Shown one piece after another: positions 49,700-58,161 of a DNA stretch of 64,000 bases. The stretch's first letter is position 1, and each line of letters starts with the position of its first letter. This DNA is from Actinomadura barringtoniae (lineage in GTDB: Bacteria > Actinomycetota > Actinomycetes > Streptosporangiales > Streptosporangiaceae). The position numbers and the translations under genes were made by a program. The DNA lies in the NCBI RefSeq assembly GCF_017573505.1, contig NZ_JAGEOJ010000017.1, positions 1 to 64,000 of the forward strand, read 5' to 3'. The notes under the pieces are model-generated. The model ran no database searches and was not told where the DNA came from. It worked only from the letters and a program-made list of their open reading frames with translations.

Positions 49700-50696
49700 C
49701 GGTCCGATCCTCCAGGTCGAGGGCCTGGCGAAGCACTACCCGGTCACCCAGGGGATCCTCTTCAAGCGCGAGGTGGGCCGCGTCAAGGCGGTCGACGGCG
49801 TCGACCTGGAGCTGCGGCGCGGCGAGACCCTCGGTGTCGTCGGCGAGTCCGGCTGCGGCAAGTCGACCCTGGCCAAGCTGCTGCTGGCCGCCGAACGCCC
49901 CACCTCGGGCACGGTCCGCTTCGACGGCCGCGACATCTACTCGCTGCCGCGCCGCGAACTGCGCGCCCTGCGGCGCCGCATCCAGATGGTGCTCCAGGAC
50001 CCGTACTCCTCGCTCAACCCGCGGATGACGGTCGGCGACATCGTCGGCGAGCCGTTCGCGATCCACCCGGACGCCGCGCCCAAGGGGCAGCGACGTGCCC
50101 GTGTGCAGGAACTGCTGGAGCTCGTCGGCCTCGACCCCGACCACGTCAGCCGCTACCCGCACCAGTTCTCGGGGGGACAGCGGCAGCGCGTCGGCATCGC
50201 GCGAGCGCTGGCGCTGAAGCCCGACGTCATCGTGTGCGACGAGCCGGTATCGGCGCTGGACGTGTCCGTTCAGGCGCAGGTGATGAACCTGCTGGGCGAG
50301 CTGCAGAGCGAGCTCGGCCTGGCGTACGTCTTCATCGCGCACGACCTGGCGGCCGTACGGCACATCTCCGACCGCATCGCGGTGATGTACCTCGGCAAGG
50401 TCGTGGAGACCGGCGACGAGGCGCAGATCTACGAGCAGCCGACGCACCCGTACACCCAGGCCTTGTTGTCGGCGGTGCCCGTTCCGGACCCGGAGGCGCC
50501 GGTCGCGCGGATCGAGCTGGAGGGCGAGCCGCCCTCGCCGATCGACCCGCCGTCGGGCTGCCGCTTCCGCACCCGCTGCTGGAAGGCCGAGGACATCTGT
50601 GCCGAGGAGGAGCCCGCCCTGATCGAGCGGGACGGCTCCGCGCATCCGAGCGCCTGCCACTTCGCGTCGGTCGAGGTGCTCACGGGAGGGCGATGA
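49683..50696 (+). CDS. Peptide ABC transporter ATP-binding protein (DppF/OppF type)
   Basis: A 337-residue ABC ATPase, second of the importer's pair: Walker A GESGCGKST, Q-loop MVLQDPYSSLNPR, signature FSGGQRQRVGIA, Walker B VIVCDEPVSALDV, switch His IAHDL. The C-terminal oligopeptide-transporter domain has cysteines in CRFRTRCWKAEDIC and a final ACHF. The GTG start overlaps the previous gene by 17 bp. The 3' end overlaps the convergent EamA gene by 17 bp. Confidence 0.92.
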   Translation: MPEQSDGPILQVEGLAKHYPVTQGILFKREVGRVKAVDGVDLELRRGETLGVVGESGCGKSTLAKLLLAAERPTSGTVRFDGRDIYSLPRRELRALRRRIQMVLQDPYSSLNPRMTVGDIVGEPFAIHPDAAPKGQRRARVQELLELVGLDPDHVSRYPHQFSGGQRQRVGIARALALKPDVIVCDEPVSALDVSVQAQVMNLLGELQSELGLAYVFIAHDLAAVRHISDRIAVMYLGKVVETGDEAQIYEQPTHPYTQALLSAVPVPDPEAPVARIELEGEPPSPIDPPSGCRFRTRCWKAEDICAEEEPALIERDGSAHPSACHFASVEVLTGGR

Positions 50697-51519
50697 GGGC
50701 TATCGCGGCGCCCGCGCCGCACAGCCCGAGGACCTGCTTGCGGTTGAGGCGTTCGCGCAGGAAGACCAGCGCCAGGACGACGGGGACGGCCGGGTAGAGG
50801 GCCGCCAGGACGGTCGCGACGGCCGCGAGCTGGTGGTGAACGGCCATCCAGTACAGGACGGTCGCGGCGGTGCCGACGATGCCCACGGCCGCTGCCGCCA
50901 GACCCGGGCGGAGGGGCGCCTTGAGCGGTGCGCCCATCGTGGCGACCAGCGGCAGGATCATCGCGACCGAGGCCACGCGGCTCGCCACGATGGGCCACAG
51001 CCCTGCGTCCAGGGGGATCGGCTTCAGCGCCAGGAACGTGATCGCGAAGCCGACTCCGGCGATGAGGGCGTCGCGCAGGCCCGGCGCCGCGTTCCCGCGT
51101 TCGCGGCCACCGGACTGGGAGACCAGCCAGAGCGCGGGCAGCGCGACGCAGAAGCCCACGATCCCGCCCGGCGGCGGGCGTTCACCCAGGAGCAGCAGCG
51201 CCACCAGCACCGGGATGACCACTGCGCCGACATCGCTGACCGGCACGACCACGCTGATCGCTCCGGAGCTCATCGCCCGGTAGAGGAACGCGACGGCCAG
51301 GCCCGTACCGAGGCCGGACAGGACGCCCCAGCCGAGATCGGCCGGCGTGGGGGTGCCGAACGGGAGGGCGAGAGCGGCCAGGATCGAGACGGCGGTCCCA
51401 CCCAGCTGCGCGTACAGGGAGACGGTCAGCCCGGGGACGCGGCGGGCGAGCAGGCCGCAGACGAAGTGCGTGATGCCGTAGCAGGCGGCCGCGGACAGTG
51501 CCATCAGCTCACCGTTCAT
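50680..51519 (-). CDS. EamA/DMT-family transporter
   Basis: A 279-residue membrane protein with about ten hydrophobic spans in two EamA halves (for example ALSAAACYGITHFVCGLLA and GIVGTAATVLYWMAVHHQLA). DMT proteins export amino acids, metabolites or drugs. Its start overlaps the stop of the upstream marR gene by 11 bp, so both form a single operon, and the MarR protein probably controls this transporter. The overlap with the convergent ATPase gene is 17 bp. The substrate is unknown. Confidence 0.85.
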   Translation of the reverse strand: MNGELMALSAAACYGITHFVCGLLARRVPGLTVSLYAQLGGTAVSILAALALPFGTPTPADLGWGVLSGLGTGLAVAFLYRAMSSGAISVVVPVSDVGAVVIPVLVALLLLGERPPPGGIVGFCVALPALWLVSQSGGRERGNAAPGLRDALIAGVGFAITFLALKPIPLDAGLWPIVASRVASVAMILPLVATMGAPLKAPLRPGLAAAAVGIVGTAATVLYWMAVHHQLAAVATVLAALYPAVPVVLALVFLRERLNRKQVLGLCGAGAAIALIALP

Positions 51520-52060
51520 CGGTCGCCTCCCTGGTGTCGCCGGCCTCCCGGGCGTTGCGGGCGTCGCTGACGGGGCAGGTGTTGCCTCCGGAGAGGCACG
51601 CGGGCCCGTCGCACAGCCGGCACAGCAGTTCGCTGTCGGGCAGCCGGTCGTAGGCGGCGTCGAGCAGCTTGTCGAAGAGGCCTGCGAGGACGGCGCGTTC
51701 GTTCTCGTCCAGGGAGTCCGAGAGCGGGAGCAGGGCCTGGATGCGCGCCAGGCGGATCTGCTCGGCGGCCTGCCGGCCCTGGTCGGTCAGGTGAACGGCG
51801 ACCGATCGGGACGCGGCCGGGCGGCGTTCGGCCAGCCCGCGGGCCTCCAGCGCGTCGATCATGCGCGCCGCCGCAGGCTGGCTCAGGCCGATCCGCCGCC
51901 CCAGCTCGGTCACCGACAGGCCGGGCTCGGTCGCCGCGACCTTGATGGCCGCGGCGCCGCTGGCGCTCGTTCCGGTCGCCCGCAGGACGTCGCCCAGCAT
52001 CAGGTCGCGGACCGTCAGCGAGAGCGCGCCCAGCAGGTTGGCGAGGCGTTCGTCATGCAT
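51509..52060 (-). CDS. MarR-family regulator with a C-terminal four-Cys motif
   Basis: A 183-residue regulator. The MarR winged helix covers about residues 40-110 (LSVTELGRRIGLSQPAAARMIDALE; wing RRPAASRSVAVHLT). After the last dimer helix comes a cysteine cluster, CRLCDGPACLSGGNTC (Cys-x2-Cys-x4-Cys-x6-Cys), which could hold zinc or an iron-sulfur cluster, and then a charged tail. The ATG at 52060 lies inside a 23-bp perfect palindrome, so the protein probably represses its own gene and the downstream EamA transporter. The Cys motif would let the regulator sense metal or oxidant. Confidence 0.84.
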   Translation of the reverse strand: MHDERLANLLGALSLTVRDLMLGDVLRATGTSASGAAAIKVAATEPGLSVTELGRRIGLSQPAAARMIDALEARGLAERRPAASRSVAVHLTDQGRQAAEQIRLARIQALLPLSDSLDENERAVLAGLFDKLLDAAYDRLPDSELLCRLCDGPACLSGGNTCPVSDARNAREAGDTREATDER

Positions 52061-52074
52061 GAGTCATGCATGAC
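52052..52074. promoter_or_regulatory. 23-bp perfect palindrome, MarR operator
   Basis: An 11-1-11 perfect dyad made of two adjacent TCATGCATGA decamers, each itself palindromic, with a G between. It spans the marR start codon (52058-52060), so bound repressor would cover the site of translation start and the transcription start. Confidence 0.8.
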
Positions 52075-52182
52075 CGATATGAGGTGGTCTAAACGTTCAT
52101 CGGGGGAGAAGGATCACAGAGCCTGGCGAGGGGTGGTCAAACCCGGGTGAGCACCCACGTACGGCCGCTGCGGGGGCCTCCG

Positions 52183-52197
52183 TAGAGTTGAGGCATG
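52183..52197 (+). promoter_or_regulatory. Leaderless promoter of the methyltransferase-like gene
   Basis: TAGAGT (52183-52188), TGAGGC, then ATG at 52195. Confidence 0.6.
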
Positions 52198-53064
52198 GCG
52201 CGCAAGGGCAGCAGGAGCGGCGGAGGCCCGCGGGCGGACCGGTACGAGATCGCCGGCGGCGAGGCGGAGCTCTTGCGCGACGCCGACCGCGACGGCGGCT
52301 GGGTCCTGTGCGTGGGCGGCGTTCCCCAGTCGTACGTGGATCTGTCCGACCCGACCTACCTCGACTTCGAGTACATGCGGCTGATGGGCGACGTCGTCGA
52401 CTGCCTGGGGCTGGAGGGCGAGGCGTTCGACGCCGTGCACATCGGCGGCGCCGCCTGCACGCTGCCGCGCTACATCGCCGCGACCCGGCCGGGGTCCCGG
52501 CAGGTCGTGCTGGAGCCCGACGGCCCGCTGGTGCAGATGGTCCGCGAGCAGCTCCCGGTCAAGGGCGTGCCCGGTCTGAAGATCCGGATCGTGGACGGGC
52601 GGAACGGCATCGCCGGGATCGACGACGAGGCCGACGACCTGGCGGTGCTGGACGCGTTCGCCGAGGCCTCGATGCCGGTCGAGCTCGCCACCCAGGAGTT
52701 CACCTACGACATCGCGCGGGTGCTGCGCCCCGGCGGCGTCTACCTGATCAACGTCGCGGACGGGTTCCGGCTGCCGTTCGCGCGGCGCGTGGCGGCGACG
52801 GTCCGCTCGGTGTTCCGGCACGTCATCGTGCTGGCCGAGCCCGCCGTCCTGCGTGGGCGCCGGTTCGGCAACCTCATCGTGGCCGCCTCCCGCGAGCCGC
52901 TGCCGGTCGCAGAGCTGACGCGCCGGGCCGCGGGCGGCATCGTCCAGGCGCGCCTGCTGGAGGGCACCGACCTCACCGCGTTCTGCTCGGGGGCCAGACC
53001 GCTGCACGACGGCGAGGACGTCGAGGCCCCCGTTCCGCCGCCGCAGGTCTTCGGGCGCGCATGA
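52195..53064 (+). CDS. Spermidine synthase-like / class I methyltransferase-fold protein
   Basis: A 289-residue cytoplasmic protein of the spermidine-synthase-like Rossmann fold. YVDLSDPTYLDFEYMRLM matches the spermidine-synthase entry segment, DAVHIGGAACTLPRYI is the nucleotide loop, and QVVLEPD supplies the acidic residue that binds the ribose. No polyamine-specific motif is evident, so the substrate is open. The start is set by the leaderless promoter. Its stop overlaps the ATG of the ECF41 sigma gene by 4 bp, which is unusual and suggests the two are made together. Confidence 0.78.
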   Translation: MARKGSRSGGGPRADRYEIAGGEAELLRDADRDGGWVLCVGGVPQSYVDLSDPTYLDFEYMRLMGDVVDCLGLEGEAFDAVHIGGAACTLPRYIAATRPGSRQVVLEPDGPLVQMVREQLPVKGVPGLKIRIVDGRNGIAGIDDEADDLAVLDAFAEASMPVELATQEFTYDIARVLRPGGVYLINVADGFRLPFARRVAATVRSVFRHVIVLAEPAVLRGRRFGNLIVAASREPLPVAELTRRAAGGIVQARLLEGTDLTAFCSGARPLHDGEDVEAPVPPPQVFGRA

Positions 53065-53954
53065 ACGTTGAGGCGTTCGAACAGTGGCGGCCCCTGATGA
53101 TGGGCCTGGCGTACCGCATGCTGGGTGAAGTCCACGAGGCCGAGGACGCCGTGCAGGACGCCTACCTGCGCTGGAGCCAGGCCGAGGGGATCGAGGCGCC
53201 CGCCGCCTGGCTGACCAAGGTTGTCACCAACCTCTGCATCAACCGGCTGAACTCGGCTCGCGTCCGCCGCGAGTCCTACGCCGGAACGTGGCTGCCCGAG
53301 CCCGTCTCGACCGCCGACGCCGCGTTCGGCCCGATGGAGACCGCCGAGCAGCGCGAGACCGTCTCTCTGGCCCTCCTGTCGCTCATGGAGAACCTCACCC
53401 CCGCCGAACGCGCCGTCTTCGTGCTCCGCGAGGCGTTCGCCTACCCGCACCGCGAGATCGCCGACATCATCGACGTGACCGAGGCCGCGAGCCGGCAACT
53501 GCACAGCCGCGCCCGCAAGCACCTCGGCGACGCGAGCCCCCGCTTCGACCCCGACCCCACCGACCTGCGCAAGCTCGTCGAACGCTTCGTCGCCGCCGCG
53601 TCCGAGGGCGACGTCTCCGGCCTGGAGGCACTTCTCGCCGAGGATGTCATCGCCTGGTCCGACGGCGGCGGCAAGGTCACCGCCGCCCGCCGCCCGATCC
53701 TCGGCCGCAACCGCGTCGCCCGCTTCGTCCTCGGCGTCGTCGCCCAGGTCGAGGCCATGGACCTGGACTTCGAGGAGATCAACGGCCGCCCCGCCATCGT
53801 CGGCAGACTGCACGGCGAACCCGCGATCGTCGCCGCCTTCGAAGCCTCCAACGGCCGCATCCAGGGCCTCTGGAACGTCCTCAACCCCGACAAGCTCCAG
53901 CGGCTGTCACATCCCACCTCGCCATCTGGTCACCTCTGGCGAGAAAAGGAGTGA
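53061..53954 (+). CDS. ECF41-type RNA polymerase sigma factor
   Basis: A 297-residue sigma factor. Region 2 (residues 5-70, AYRMLGEVHEAEDAVQDAYLRW) and region 4 (about 110-160) are followed by a SnoaL-like C-terminal domain (about 175-285). The ECF41 hallmarks are all present: WLPEP in the linker (GTWLPEPV), DGGGK and the C-terminal NPDKL. In this group the C-terminal domain controls activity and no anti-sigma factor is needed. The ATG overlaps the preceding stop. The next gene, an NAD-binding epimerase-like protein, is a typical ECF41 target, and an ECF41-like promoter lies in the 3' end of this gene. Confidence 0.9.
   Translation: MNVEAFEQWRPLMMGLAYRMLGEVHEAEDAVQDAYLRWSQAEGIEAPAAWLTKVVTNLCINRLNSARVRRESYAGTWLPEPVSTADAAFGPMETAEQRETVSLALLSLMENLTPAERAVFVLREAFAYPHREIADIIDVTEAASRQLHSRARKHLGDASPRFDPDPTDLRKLVERFVAAASEGDVSGLEALLAEDVIAWSDGGGKVTAARRPILGRNRVARFVLGVVAQVEAMDLDFEEINGRPAIVGRLHGEPAIVAAFEASNGRIQGLWNVLNPDKLQRLSHPTSPSGHLWREKE
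53905..53931 (+). promoter_or_regulatory. Candidate ECF41 promoter inside the sigma factor gene
   Basis: TGTCACA (53905-53911), 16 nt, then GGTC (53928-53931). The described ECF41 promoter is TGTCACA with a downstream CGTC, so this differs by one base in the -10. It lies 28 bp before the epimerase ATG, within the sigma gene. Confidence 0.65.
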
Positions 53955-53958
53955 CGAC

Positions 53959-54714
53959 ATGATTCTTGTGACCGGAGCAAGCGGCAACCTGGGCAGCTCC
54001 CTAGTCCCCTTGCTGGTCGACGCGGGCGCGGACGTCCACGCCCTCAGCCGCCAACCCAGACCGGCGGCCGACGGCGTCACCTGGCACCAGGGCGACCTGC
54101 GCACCGGCGACGGCCTAGAAGCCTTGAAGGGCGCCGACACGATCGTGCACTGCGCCAGCGACTGGCGCCGCCCCAAGGCCGACCTCCCCGCGACCAAGAA
54201 CCTCCTTGAGGCCGCCAAGAACAAGCCTCACATCGTCTACATCTCCATCGTCGGCGTGGACGACCATCCCTACGGCTACTACAAGACCAAGTACGCCGTA
54301 GAGCGCCTGATCGCCGACTCCGGCCTGCCCCACACGATCCTGCGCACGACCCAGTTCTTCGAGCTTCTGGACATGGTCCTAGGCCTCCTGGCCAAGTCCC
54401 CCCTCGTCATGCCGATCCTCTCCAAGACCTCAGATCAGCCCCTGGACGTCGACGAGGTAGCAGCCCACATGGCCGAACTGGCCTTGGCCGAGCCCGCAGG
54501 CCGAGTCCCCGACATGGGCGGCCCCGAGGTCCTCACGTTCAACGAGATCGCCCGCGCCTACCTCAAGGCCACCGGCCGCCGCCGAACCCTCATCTCTCTC
54601 CACCTCCCCGGCTCCGTAGGCCGAGCCTTCCGCGAGGGCCGTCACCTGGCCCCCGGCCACCCCACGGCCAAGCGCACCTGGTCCGACTATCTGGCCGCCC
54701 GCTACCCCCACTAA
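53959..54714 (+). CDS. NAD(P)-binding epimerase/dehydrogenase-like protein, probable ECF41 target
   Basis: A 251-residue atypical SDR with the GxxGxxG motif VTGASGNLGSSL (residues 4-15). It lacks the usual YxxxK but has YYKTKYAVE around residue 112, and belongs to the NmrA/NAD(P)H-azoreductase-like group. AAAAGGAG lies 7 nt before the ATG. It follows the ECF41 gene by 4 bp, with a candidate ECF41 promoter upstream, matching the known pairing of ECF41 sigma factors with oxidoreductase or epimerase genes. Substrate unknown. Confidence 0.83.
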   Translation: MILVTGASGNLGSSLVPLLVDAGADVHALSRQPRPAADGVTWHQGDLRTGDGLEALKGADTIVHCASDWRRPKADLPATKNLLEAAKNKPHIVYISIVGVDDHPYGYYKTKYAVERLIADSGLPHTILRTTQFFELLDMVLGLLAKSPLVMPILSKTSDQPLDVDEVAAHMAELALAEPAGRVPDMGGPEVLTFNEIARAYLKATGRRRTLISLHLPGSVGRAFREGRHLAPGHPTAKRTWSDYLAARYPH

Positions 54715-54800
54715 GGCGCCATCGGCGGCCGCGATGTCGTGGGCCACGCTGGTCACTCTTTTTATCGACGGTATCTGCCGCATCACGGCGTGAAATATCC

Positions 54801-54815
54801 CATAATCGAGCGATG
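54801..54815 (+). promoter_or_regulatory. Leaderless promoter of the PP2C gene
   Basis: CATAAT (54801-54806), CGAGCG, then ATG at 54813; no ribosome site. Confidence 0.5.
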
Positions 54816-56822
54816 GAGTCGTCCACCCGAATTCTGATTGTCGGCATGGATTCGTCGGGGAAAATACTCCAGTTCGACCGGAACGCCGCGGCACTTCTCG
54901 GGGTGAATCCGGACGACCTGTGCGGCGCCTCGTTCGGCGATGTGATCGTCGGCGGTCGTGAGGGCGAGCTGGAGCGGCTGCTGGCCGCCATCGGGAACGG
55001 GCGCGAGACGAGCGCCATGCTCGCGATCGAGGTGGCGGACGGCAGGATCTTCGACGCGGTCGTGACCGTGCACCCGATGAGCGGCGGCGACCCTGATCTG
55101 GCGGCGCTGGCCGTCATACGGGTGCCGGTGCCGCTGGCGGATCGGTTCCTGGATCCGGCGGTGACGCGGCGGGCTCTGCTGGACGACTCGCTGCCGCGGG
55201 TGGGTGCGTCGCTGGACCTCGACCAGCTCGCGCGCGGGCTCATGGACATCGTGGTGCCGCACTTCGCCAACTCGGGCGCGCTCGCGTTGCTGGAGAGCCT
55301 GGTGGACGCCGATGAACGGTTCGCCAGGGGGCCGCAGCCGATGCGGCGGATGGCGACGGCGTTCGACAGCGCCGAGCATCCGTGGGACGCCGCGTTCCCG
55401 CCGGAAGAGGTGCTGGTCTACCCGGAGGGGACGCCGTACGCGCAGTGCCTGGAGACCGGCGAGGCGGTGCTGGTGCAGGTCGACGCGGAGCGCGCGGAGG
55501 CGCTGGCGGCGGTGTGGCACCGGCCGGTGATCAGCGAGATGCTCACGGGCGCGTCGATGCTGCTGCTGCCGATCGTGGTGGACGGGGTGCCGGTCGGGTT
55601 CTTCATCTGCACACGGAACGTCGGGCACCGGCCGTTCGACCGGTACGACATCGAGATCGGCATGGAGTTCGCCTCGCGTGCCGCGATCTTCATCGACAGC
55701 GCGCGGCGGTACGGGCGGGAGCGGGCGACCGCGCTGACGCTGCAGCGGAGCCTGCTGCCGACCGGGCTGTCGGCGCCGCCGACGGTCGAGGTGCATCACC
55801 GGTATCTGCCGGGCAGCCGGCTGATCGAGGTCGGGGGCGACTGGTACGAGGCGATCGCGCTGCCCGGGGCCCGGGTCGCGCTGGTCGTGGGCGACGTCGC
55901 GGGACACGGCGTCCGGGCGGCGGTCACGATGGGGCGGCTGCGCACCGCGATCCACACGCTGGCGGGGCTGGACCTGCCGCCGGCGGAGGCGCTGGAACGG
56001 CTCGACCTGCTGATGGGCAGCCTGGGCGAGCGCGAGCCGCACTTCGCGACGTGCGCGTACGTGGTCTACGACGCGGTGAGCGGCCGCTGCGAGGCCGCCA
56101 GCGCCGGGCATCTGCCGCCGCTGATCGCGCCGCCGGGCGCCGAGGCCTCGTTCCTGGACGTGCCGCCAGCCCCGCCGCTCGGCGTGGGGCAGGGCCCGAT
56201 CGTCAGCCGCGAGATCACGATCGAGGACGGCACCCTGCTGTTCCTCTACACCGACGGGCTGGTGGAGAACCGTACGCGGCACATCGACGACGGCCTGACG
56301 CGGCTGCGGGACACCTTCGGGCACGACGCGCCCGAACGGCAGCTGGAGGAGCTCTGCCAGGAGGCGCTCGACGGCGTCTTCGACGACCAGCACCGCGACG
56401 ACATCGCCATGCTCGTCGCGCGGCTGCGGCGCATCCCGGCCGACGACCACGTCACCTGGGAGCTGCCGCACTCGCACGCGGCCGTGCGCAGGGCGCGCGG
56501 GCTGGTACGCCACCGGCTGCAGGAGTGGAAGCTCGAGGAGCTGTCGGACTCGGCTGAGCTGCTGGTGTCCGAGCTGGTCACCAACGCTATCCAGCACGCG
56601 GGCGGCCGGGTCACGCTGCGGCTCATCCGCGACGACCATCTGGTCTGCGAGGTCTTCGACGGGTCCGACGGGCGCCCGCGCATCCGGCGCGCGGAGGGCG
56701 GCGTGGACGACTTCGCCGAGGCGGGCCGCGGCCTGCACGTGGTGGGACGGCTGTCGCGCCGCTGGGGCGTGCGCCGTACCCCGACGGGCAAGGCGGTCTG
56801 GTGCGAGCTCGCCCGGCCCTAA
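54813..56822 (+). CDS. PAS-GAF-PP2C (SpoIIE-type)-HATPase signalling protein
   Basis: A 669-residue cytoplasmic protein: PAS domain (about 5-110), GAF domain (about 125-300), SpoIIE-type PP2C phosphatase (about 320-520, with VGDVAGHGVRAA, LYTDGLVENR and DDIAML metal Asp residues) and an RsbW/SpoIIAB-like HATPase (about 540-665, LVTNAIQHAGG and GRGLHVVGRL). It joins an anti-sigma-antagonist phosphatase to an anti-sigma kinase on one chain, so it can both phosphorylate and dephosphorylate a STAS partner. A STAS gene lies at 4060 in the window but not nearby. Leaderless by promoter position. Confidence 0.9.
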   Translation: MESSTRILIVGMDSSGKILQFDRNAAALLGVNPDDLCGASFGDVIVGGREGELERLLAAIGNGRETSAMLAIEVADGRIFDAVVTVHPMSGGDPDLAALAVIRVPVPLADRFLDPAVTRRALLDDSLPRVGASLDLDQLARGLMDIVVPHFANSGALALLESLVDADERFARGPQPMRRMATAFDSAEHPWDAAFPPEEVLVYPEGTPYAQCLETGEAVLVQVDAERAEALAAVWHRPVISEMLTGASMLLLPIVVDGVPVGFFICTRNVGHRPFDRYDIEIGMEFASRAAIFIDSARRYGRERATALTLQRSLLPTGLSAPPTVEVHHRYLPGSRLIEVGGDWYEAIALPGARVALVVGDVAGHGVRAAVTMGRLRTAIHTLAGLDLPPAEALERLDLLMGSLGEREPHFATCAYVVYDAVSGRCEAASAGHLPPLIAPPGAEASFLDVPPAPPLGVGQGPIVSREITIEDGTLLFLYTDGLVENRTRHIDDGLTRLRDTFGHDAPERQLEELCQEALDGVFDDQHRDDIAMLVARLRRIPADDHVTWELPHSHAAVRRARGLVRHRLQEWKLEELSDSAELLVSELVTNAIQHAGGRVTLRLIRDDHLVCEVFDGSDGRPRIRRAEGGVDDFAEAGRGLHVVGRLSRRWGVRRTPTGKAVWCELARP

Positions 56823-58012
56823 CGCAGCACTGAGATGTGCACGTGGTCGTAGTGGTTCTGGGTGATGCTGCCCCGGTCCTCCATCGGCCGCCACCCGGGG
56901 AACCTGATGTTCCAGATGTGCTGCTTCCAGATCACGTAGGAGATCCCCAGCCGCTTGGCGTTGCTGATGGCGTACTGCGCCACCTGGTCGCCGTGCCGCT
57001 GCGCGCCCGCGCTCGGCATCCGGCCGCCGACGCTCTCCATGAAGTCGCAGGCGCGGCCGTCGCCGTGGTCCTGCGCGTCGCCGCCGCTGCGGTAGCAGCC
57101 GATGGTGGGGAACGGGCCGAACGCGCCGTCGATCTCCATCACCACGGCGCGCATCGTCGGCGTCATCAGGTTGCCGGTGAGCGGGGTGCGGTTGCCGTGC
57201 ACGCCGTCAGGACGTCCACTGACCTGCGGCTGCTGGCGGGTGCCCGCCGGCGTGACGGGGTTGGTCTGGCCGAGCAGGGCGATCCTGGTGCCGCGCGGCA
57301 GGATCTTCTTCAGTTGCTTGGACAGCTTCTTGGCGTCGGTCTTGCGGGCGCTGATGACCAGGGCGTTACCGTCGGGCATGCCGAGCGACCTGGCCTGCGC
57401 GCGCGAGACGACGGCGTCGACGTCCTTGATGCCCAGCGAGGCGTACGCGGAGACGCGCATCTGCCCGGGCCGGTCGCTGCGCCCTGCTGGCACGACGCCG
57501 CCGAGGGGGAGCGAGCCGTCCTGGATCAGGCTGTAGGAGACGGCCATGCCGCCGGTGGCCACGATCTGCCACAGCGGATCCGACTCGGCCGACTGCTTGG
57601 GCGCGAACGTGCGGAACGTCGAGGGATCGACCCCGAGGAGCCCCACGCGCCGCCCGCCGACCTGCGCCTGCGCCGCGTCCACGACCGCCAGCCCGGCCAC
57701 GCTCTTCAGCCGCCGGGCCCGTTCGACCGTCGCGGGCGGGAGCGGGCCCCGGCCCGCGATGAGCAGGTGCGGGGTGAGCGTCCGGGTGAGCGGCGCCACG
57801 GCCGGGGCGGCGGGCGCGGGCTGATCGCCCGGCTTGCTGACCGAGACGAGGTTGCGGGGATCGGCCTTGGCCGGCCCGTCCTCCTTGGTGTGCCGTACGA
57901 CCAGGAGGGCACCGTCGCCGAGCAGCGTGGCCAGCACGGCGCTCCCGACGGCGATGGGCAGGACTCGGCCGCCACGCGGCCTCCGCCGCACCGTCGCTCC
58001 GCGCTCCCGCAC
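56819..58012 (-). CDS. Membrane-anchored protein with peptidase-like (ARB_07466-type) C-terminal domain
   Basis: A 397-residue protein. A basic N-terminus and one hydrophobic helix (about residues 18-40) anchor it in the membrane with the rest outside. A middle region of about 200 residues contains RIALLGQTNPVTP and matches no domain I know. The C-terminal 130 residues (GCYRSGGDAQDHGDGRACDFM to NHYDHVHISV) resemble the ARB_07466 domain, with an H-x6-D and a final HxH that recall M15/LAS-type zinc peptidases. A cell-wall hydrolase role is plausible. The gene ends 4 bp inside the convergent PP2C gene. Confidence 0.73.
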   Translation of the reverse strand: MRERGATVRRRPRGGRVLPIAVGSAVLATLLGDGALLVVRHTKEDGPAKADPRNLVSVSKPGDQPAPAAPAVAPLTRTLTPHLLIAGRGPLPPATVERARRLKSVAGLAVVDAAQAQVGGRRVGLLGVDPSTFRTFAPKQSAESDPLWQIVATGGMAVSYSLIQDGSLPLGGVVPAGRSDRPGQMRVSAYASLGIKDVDAVVSRAQARSLGMPDGNALVISARKTDAKKLSKQLKKILPRGTRIALLGQTNPVTPAGTRQQPQVSGRPDGVHGNRTPLTGNLMTPTMRAVVMEIDGAFGPFPTIGCYRSGGDAQDHGDGRACDFMESVGGRMPSAGAQRHGDQVAQYAISNAKRLGISYVIWKQHIWNIRFPGWRPMEDRGSITQNHYDHVHISVLR

Positions 58013-58145
58013 TCCGCCGACCCCTCACGTCCCCGATGGGAGATCTCTCCCGCCGCGAAATATTAGCGTTCGTGTGGGAACCGCACCCCTCCAGAGACAG
58101 GCCTCCTCCGAGAACCGTCAATCGTTCGCGGCTCGGCGGGTTGCA

Positions 58146-58161
58146 TAGGGTAGCGGGTGTG
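58146..58161 (+). promoter_or_regulatory. Leaderless promoter of tnpB
   Basis: TAGGGT (58146-58151), 7 nt, then GTG at 58159. Confidence 0.4.

Noticed and set aside
4060..56822. Pairing of the STAS protein at 4060 with the PP2C-HATPase protein at 54813 as a proven system
   Set aside because: They are 50 kb apart and such genes are numerous in actinomycetes; kept only as a test in the findings.
54783..56894. A minus-strand open frame of over 700 codons across the PP2C gene
   Set aside because: The plus strand encodes clear PAS, GAF, PP2C and HATPase motifs; the antisense product has none.
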